From the NCBI RefSeq assembly GCF_030253575.1, contig NC_080567.1:37787501-37851500 (forward strand): a DNA stretch of 64,000 nucleotides, read 5' to 3'. Of this stretch, positions 59,007-64,000 are shown piece after piece. The position numbers and the translations under genes were made by a program. Numbering within the stretch: position 1 is the first letter of the stretch; each line of letters begins with the position of its first letter. Under the pieces are notes generated by a model that saw nothing but the letters and a program-made list of their open reading frames with translations, ran no database searches and was not told the origin of the DNA. The stretch comes from Rhododendron vialii (lineage: Eukaryota; Streptophyta; Magnoliopsida; Ericales; Ericaceae).

Positions 59007-61276
59007 GATGAGTGATCCTACATTCTTCAATAAAACATGGTGAGATTCTAATTTTGAAACTGAACCACATCCGCTAACATGAAACAGAGTTACTGTGTTA
59101 GGTTCATGAGATTGAAAAGATTATCCGTCCGAGTTCTCCTCCACCAAAATAAATACTGCAACAATGAAAGCCAAAAACCAGGATAAGCTTGGATTCCTTT
59201 CATTATCACTGATGGTTTTTTTCTTTGGACTCCATGGTTCCATTCCATTTGAAGATCAATAGGAGGTCGAGCATATCGCTTCCTACATTTACTTGCATCA
59301 GCCTCCTCATAGATACTGTGATGGTGCTTGTGCTGAGCAATGGCAAATGTGTGCTTCCCGCGCCACAAGTATCTGCAGAATATAACAGAATGGTCTTAAC
59401 CAATTAGCCAAGGTCAGCTTTATTAGATCATCTCAGAAGCCACTGAATTACTGCAGCCTTTCTTATTAATTTGTCAAGGGCACAAGTTTACTCTAGAGTT
59501 CTAAACCAATTAGGTGCATTAAACATTGTTTTCTAGTAATTTCCTTTTCTTATGAAAATGGAGGGGAACTATGCATGTGCACAGAAGCAGCACTGGTCCT
59601 GTGCATCGGAATATAGCTGTAAATCGTCTCTAATTGATATTAAAGGGAAAACTAAATTGTTGTGAATCATCTCTAAGCAGCACTGGTCCTGTGCATCGGA
59701 ATCATCCACATATTTGATGTCTTTGGAAATCATTTCTGCACCACCACCTCAATTGAAACCACACTGCACCTGAAGATAGGCTACATAGCAACTAGGTAAA
59801 ATCTGGTATAAAATCAAGAAAGGGCAAGAAGGACACAGCATTCTCATAAAACTAAAGTGCACCAGAAGATAGAAACAGAATACGCAGAGACCAAAAAAAT
59901 CAGATTTAAATTCAGCAGAGAAGGCACAAGTGACATTGGTTATCATTTTGGTTTTACTCATCAAAAGCCACAGCTACATCATCTGCAGGGGCACTTATAC
60001 AACAGTTTTCCCTTTTAGAAAGGAATATATGCAATGCATCAAAATGAAAAACAAATAAGAATCTAAGATATGGAATCAGGCATCAAGACTTGCTCAATTG
60101 ATTCGTTCCAATTTGACTGTCACAAAAGTCCTTTTGATTTCTTAAGCCTCCAATTTCCTGGTTTATCCGCTTAAAAAAGAAACACTCTCCCCCTCTCAAA
60201 AGTATGTATAGGACCAACTGGTGTATTGGTTCAGGGATTTCATTAGTATCTGGTTCCTCACTTGGCCTCCTTTTCTGCTGCAAATCTTTCAAAACTCTCC
60301 AAACACATCCAGACTAGTGGAATTATTTCTCCAGACACTTATCCGGTCTCAATGTAATCTTCAGCTATGTTACATGCACTCATCTAAACGTAACAAATAG
60401 TTTGTTACACGAGGAAATCAGATGATGGAAATAAATTATGGAAATCTATAAGTACCATCAACCATGAAAAAAGCATGGGCTAGTGGGACGCTAGCATCCC
60501 TGAAAGCATGCATGGGGGTAATTGTCCCCCTGCAGATTGCAATAACATTATTATGTTTTATAGCGGTCAATCACCGTGCAGGTTACAATGAATTAATTCC
60601 TCTAAAAAATATATAGGCTGCAATAGCAATGTTACTGGAAACTCGATCATTACAATCATCAATGACGAAAAATTCGTTGGGTCATGCTATTAGCTTAGCA
60701 CACAACAGTTTTTCACCTTCATGGTTGACTTTAAGTTAAAACTCTCCTGTCTTTGCAACCAGCTTTGATGCCCTCCAAATAGTGGAGGTGAGTCAGGTGA
60801 CTGAGATCTAGTATTTGTTACGTCATCCTCCGTAATAATGACAAGCCTTGAAGAACTTTTTCAGGCTGGGTCATCCGCAAGGGGAATGGGACAACCTAAT
60901 TTACTATCTTATCAGAAAATGCAAGTTACGCGAGGCTCCTTTTCACCTTCTCCCTTATTTTTCTATTTTTCTTTATCAATAATGCCTCTATCTTTTGTGT
61001 TTAGATGATTCGTTTAGATCCAAAAACAAAACCATTTTACTTGGGAAACTTATAATTTCAACATACAACTATTCTTGTTTTTTTTTTTTTTTCCCTTTCC
61101 TGTAGCTATTTTAAGATAATGCGATAGTTAAACACTTTTTAAATGGGGATATGTCTAGTGCAAAAGAAAATCAAGGCATGTTAGGTTCGTCAAAAGAGAG
61201 ATGATTTTTTGTTTTTCATAGCAAAGTCGCGTGTAGGAATTGTGCACCCATTGGTATAAATTTCTTAGCAAAGTCG
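59007..61276. other. Spacer, no gene seen
   Basis: AGCAGCACTGGTCCTGTGCA plus TCGGAAT occurs twice (about 59,585 and 59,675). Open frames at 59,090-59,403 and 60,083-60,292 on the minus strand have no recognisable domain. No supported gene. Confidence 0.45.
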
Positions 61277-61475
61277 AAAGTTTGTACTCATGATAAATTG
61301 GTAATAGCCTTTTATTCAACAATTATTACACAAACTCAAAATATCTAGTGCTTGAGTTTTGATAAATCTTCCAACAAACTGAGCTCGGGAACGACAGGAA
61401 AATAAAAGTATCAAGAGCTGGGAATAGGCAGGTTAGCTCTTAAAAATCTGCATCTGATTCTTTGTGATTTCTCAT

Positions 61476-62645
61476 TTAGAACATATCGACCTTTTCCATT
61501 GCGAAATCCTTGAGCGAGCAAAAGCTTGCGACATGAAGCATCATCTCATAAATGATGAAACGGTCAACAATATGGGCACTCTCCCGCGGAACAACTACTT
61601 GTTCCAGGGAATTCCTTTCTGGATTGTACGAGCACAAAAAGTCGTCGCGCCATAACATCAATATATCCCCATTTCTCCAAACCTTTATTGGGGTAACCTG
61701 TGCATATAACAAGCATGTTAGATCAGATTCTAACCTGATGACAATCTCTTTCGTCCACGACTCTGACACTCCATACTCCTTCATTACCCTGATGACAAGA
61801 TCAGAATTTGAGCTATTATCACACACACACAAACGACCTTCTAATAATCCCAAGCTTTTATAAAGGGTTCCCCTGCTAAGACCAGGGACATAAGAGAATC
61901 CTCGAAATGATTCATTCTCAATGTCGAAAGCACATATCGAATAAGGACACTCCATATCACAAATTAGCCAGTGGATGTTTCCATTCAATGTCACACTGTA
62001 CAAGCGCAAATCATATCCAAACGGGACAGTTCCAATGCTTCTCCATTTGCCAGTTCCGAGCGTGTACACCTCCCCTAGATTCTCGTAAGAACAATTCCCT
62101 AGAGCCGGATCAGAAAGCGCCTTTTGGTAAATCTGTACCAGCTTGTATTGGCCAGAAATGGAGCTAAATCCAAACCCATAAACGATCATTGAGGGATACC
62201 TTGTTTTGTGCTTAGGCTCTGGAACTGTGACATATTGTCTGACCGTTGGGTTGCATATGAAAAGGCACTCGTTTGTGTAATCACAGAAACACAACAACCC
62301 GTTGACGGATCCAACCAAGAGGATTTGGCCATCTGGGTAGCAGATTCTGAGATCGAATTTCATGACTGGATCGTAGCGAAGATTCTGGCCGTCGGATTCA
62401 TCCTGAAATTCGAGTAAGTTGACAATGTCGGAGTCGGACTCAGGAATGTAGGAACCCTTTTGGTGAATGATAAGGGAGGTGGGTGATCTTGAGAGGTGTA
62501 AGTTAGCGAAATACGGTTCGAGGAGTAGGTTGCGCCAGGATTTGCAAATGGATTTGCAACCGATGATTGTTTTCGTGGGAAGTCTGGAGAGAATGTCGGA
62601 GATGATGGACGCGGGTAAATCATTTATGGAGCTACAAAAATCCAT
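61476..62645 (-). CDS. F-box protein with F-box-associated (FBA) domain
   Basis: Single uninterrupted exon. From the ATG at 62,645 the product is 389 residues; an upstream in-frame ATG at 62,720 would add 25. The F-box begins at once (INDLPASIISDILSRLPTKT, then CKSICKSWRNLL), followed by an FBA-type beta-propeller-like region with FDLRICYPDGQILLVGSVNG, FICNPTVRQYVTVP, YGFGFSS, GNIHWLICDM and MLWRDDFLCSYNPE. Such proteins are the substrate-recognition part of SCF ubiquitin ligases, binding SKP1 through the F-box. The substrate is unknown. A TATA-like TATATAA at 62,748-62,742 lies only about 22 bp before the first ATG but about 97 bp before the second, which favours 62,645. A broken paralogue lies at 36.9 and 47.4 kb. 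Confidence 0.9.
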   Translation of the reverse strand: MDFCSSINDLPASIISDILSRLPTKTIIGCKSICKSWRNLLLEPYFANLHLSRSPTSLIIHQKGSYIPESDSDIVNLLEFQDESDGQNLRYDPVMKFDLRICYPDGQILLVGSVNGLLCFCDYTNECLFICNPTVRQYVTVPEPKHKTRYPSMIVYGFGFSSISGQYKLVQIYQKALSDPALGNCSYENLGEVYTLGTGKWRSIGTVPFGYDLRLYSVTLNGNIHWLICDMECPYSICAFDIENESFRGFSYVPGLSRGTLYKSLGLLEGRLCVCDNSSNSDLVIRVMKEYGVSESWTKEIVIRLESDLTCLLYAQVTPIKVWRNGDILMLWRDDFLCSYNPERNSLEQVVVPRESAHIVDRFIIYEMMLHVASFCSLKDFAMEKVDMF

Positions 62646-62741
62646 TTTTTCTTCAATCCACTTCGAGGACACAGGTGATGCTTGTCTGTGCTTCTGGGTT
62701 ATCAGTGGATTGGAATTCATGTGATTTGTGAATCAATTATT

Positions 62742-62748
62742 TATATAA
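62742..62748 (-). promoter_or_regulatory. TATA-like box of the F-box gene
   Basis: TATATAA on the minus strand. Its position relative to the two candidate ATGs supports the downstream start at 62,645. Confidence 0.45.
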
Positions 62749-62763
62749 CATTAAGGAAGGAGA

Positions 62764-63293
62764 GGATTGGTGGCCACGGCAAGTGTTTTGGAATTGGTCA
62801 AATATTCACTGCCTGATCTTTCAACTCCATTATGAAAAATGTGGGGACCAAGAAAAAATAAATACTCAAAAAACGATTTGAGACGTTGTCATTTTTTGGA
62901 GACAACATGGCATGTTCACTATTTAATTCTTTCTCTACGTAATAATTTTGGAATCTGTTTTGTTACACTAGAATGTATCATCCCCAATTGTCTCGTACGT
63001 GGCGTTGACAGCATAATAAAATAAAAAGTTAGATCGACGATTGGGAACGATGGACACTAGTTTAACAAATCAGATTCTAAAGCTATTCAGAAGATAGAGC
63101 AAAATAGGGAACCGACAATGCCGTGTCCAGAAACTAAGATGACGATATTTGAAGATTTGAAAGTTCTTTTTCGGGTTATTTATCTTTTCTGGATCCCTCA
63201 ATCCTCGGAATCGAAAGTTCAAAGAATTTGACGAGAGACCAATTACTCAACGTCCCATTTCAGAACACTCTGCCGTGGCCACCAATCCTCCTA
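62764..63293. repeat. 20-bp inverted repeat pair upstream of the F-box gene
   Basis: GAGGATTGGTGGCCACGGCA (62,764-62,783) has its exact inverted copy TGCCGTGGCCACCAATCCTC near 63,271-63,290. The 490 bp between hold no gene. They could be element ends, but no target duplication was recognised. Confidence 0.55.
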
Positions 63294-63743
63294 GCTTCCT
63301 GAATGTTATGAAGAGTCAAAGACTTGCTTCGCATATTCAACTGAGAAGAAGAGCCAATGAGAAAATTCTCTAACAATACAAACATGTGCCTGGGTATCAA
63401 ACTTGAGTCTTCATCATCACGTATCACGATTACCACACCCCCTTCAACTGCAGAAAACAAACCAAGATGTTCCAAGCCAAAAATCCTGGTCTACGAGGTT
63501 TCAGCCTTTAATTATTCCAGTTGTTCTGAAAATAAGATAAGCAAACATCCTTAAACCGTGCTTGGATCATGGATTTGTAGGGAATTACAGAGGATAAAGA
63601 AAATGATACGACAGCAAAGCCATAAAACAAGCTTTTTCACTGCTTCTGTACCATTCCTTTTTCGCAAAATCCCTCTCTACCTATCCCGGACTTAAACACA
63701 AACTAACCGAAAATACTTTTGTCCATCAGTATCTGCTGGGAAA

Positions 63744-64000
63744 TCAGTCCAAAAATCTTCCGGAGGGGCACTTGTACACAAGGTGTCCTCTACCCCCACA
63801 GTTGTGGCAGATCGTCAAACCCCCATGCAATCCCGGCTCATATGGCCCGGCTGCTGGCAGTTCCGACATATAATATCTCTACAAACATAACCACCGCTGC
63901 CCCTCTTCAATAGCGTTGCCTTTTGGGCATTCCCTGGCCACATGCCCAGAAATGTTGCACAAGTTGCAAACAGGTTCATTCCGGCAATCGTGAGCAAGGT
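63744..64000 (-). pseudogene. CCHC zinc-knuckle protein (CNBP/GIS2-like), frameshifted, cut by the window edge
   Basis: Minus-strand frames read NEPVCNLCNISGHVARECPK, then in a second frame CRDIICRNCQQPGHMSRDCMG, then in a third GLTICHNCGGRGHLVYKCPS and GRFLD before a stop at 63,746-63,744. Each piece has the C-x2-C-x4-H-x4-C zinc knuckle of plant CCHC proteins related to human CNBP, which bind single-stranded nucleic acid. The frame shifts near 63,900 and near 63,825 with no room for introns, and the usual basic tail after GRF is missing. This looks like a pseudogene, possibly a processed copy; the rest is beyond the right edge. Confidence 0.75.

Noticed and set aside
1-64000. tRNA or rRNA genes
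   Set aside because: No cloverleaf with intact A and B boxes was recognised except the SINE at 58.8 kb, which lacks tRNA structure downstream.

Overview
The window is nuclear DNA of a flowering plant, most likely a eudicot. Its genes have many introns with GT-AG junctions, sit in AT-rich spacers, and are surrounded by MITEs, Copia and TRIM retroelements, LINE and SINE tails and Helitron-like ends. Species cannot be fixed from the sequence; a woody asterid/Ericales genome is only a guess. Exon joins below were made by eye from splice sites, reading phase and recalled family sequences.

Layout. 1-1.1 kb: first coding exon and 5' UTR intron of an aminoalcohol phosphotransferase (AAPT), minus strand, running off the left edge. 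1.1-6.6 kb: spacer with a GCTCG-rich repeat, a PIF/Harbinger element and a large foldback. 6.7-9.8 kb: complete three-exon ferulate 5-hydroxylase (CYP84A). 10-10.8 kb: Copia relic. 11.3-17.9 kb: seven-exon DUF1640/CCDC90-type mitochondrial coiled-coil gene, minus strand, with a deleted Copia element in intron 3. 19.8-35.7 kb: ten-exon NERD-type gene (PHD, SWIB, Plus-3, GYF, GW-rich region, CCCH finger), minus strand, 1761 codons, with an apparent U12 AT-AC intron and introns full of transposons. 36-43 kb: repeat-rich spacer with one half of a broken F-box pseudogene and a 5'-truncated LINE. 43.3-45.7 kb: two-exon UGT87-like glycosyltransferase. 45.7-61.4 kb: spacer with MITEs, the other half of the F-box pseudogene, an unrecognised ORF split by a solo LTR, and a SINE. 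61.5-62.7 kb: intact F-box/FBA gene, minus strand. 63.7-64 kb: frameshifted CCHC zinc-knuckle pseudogene running off the right edge.

The genes form no operon or obvious cluster. F5H acts in syringyl lignin and sinapate synthesis, the UGT conjugates a small acceptor, AAPT makes phospholipids, the NERD homologue acts in RNA-directed chromatin silencing, and the DUF1640 protein is mitochondrial. The NERD and DUF1640 genes are head-to-tail neighbours, which looks like conserved plant microsynteny. The most informative oddities are the AT-AC intron, the solo LTR whose removal restores an open frame, and the F-box pseudogene whose halves, 10.2 kb apart, meet within 3 bp of one another in the parent gene.
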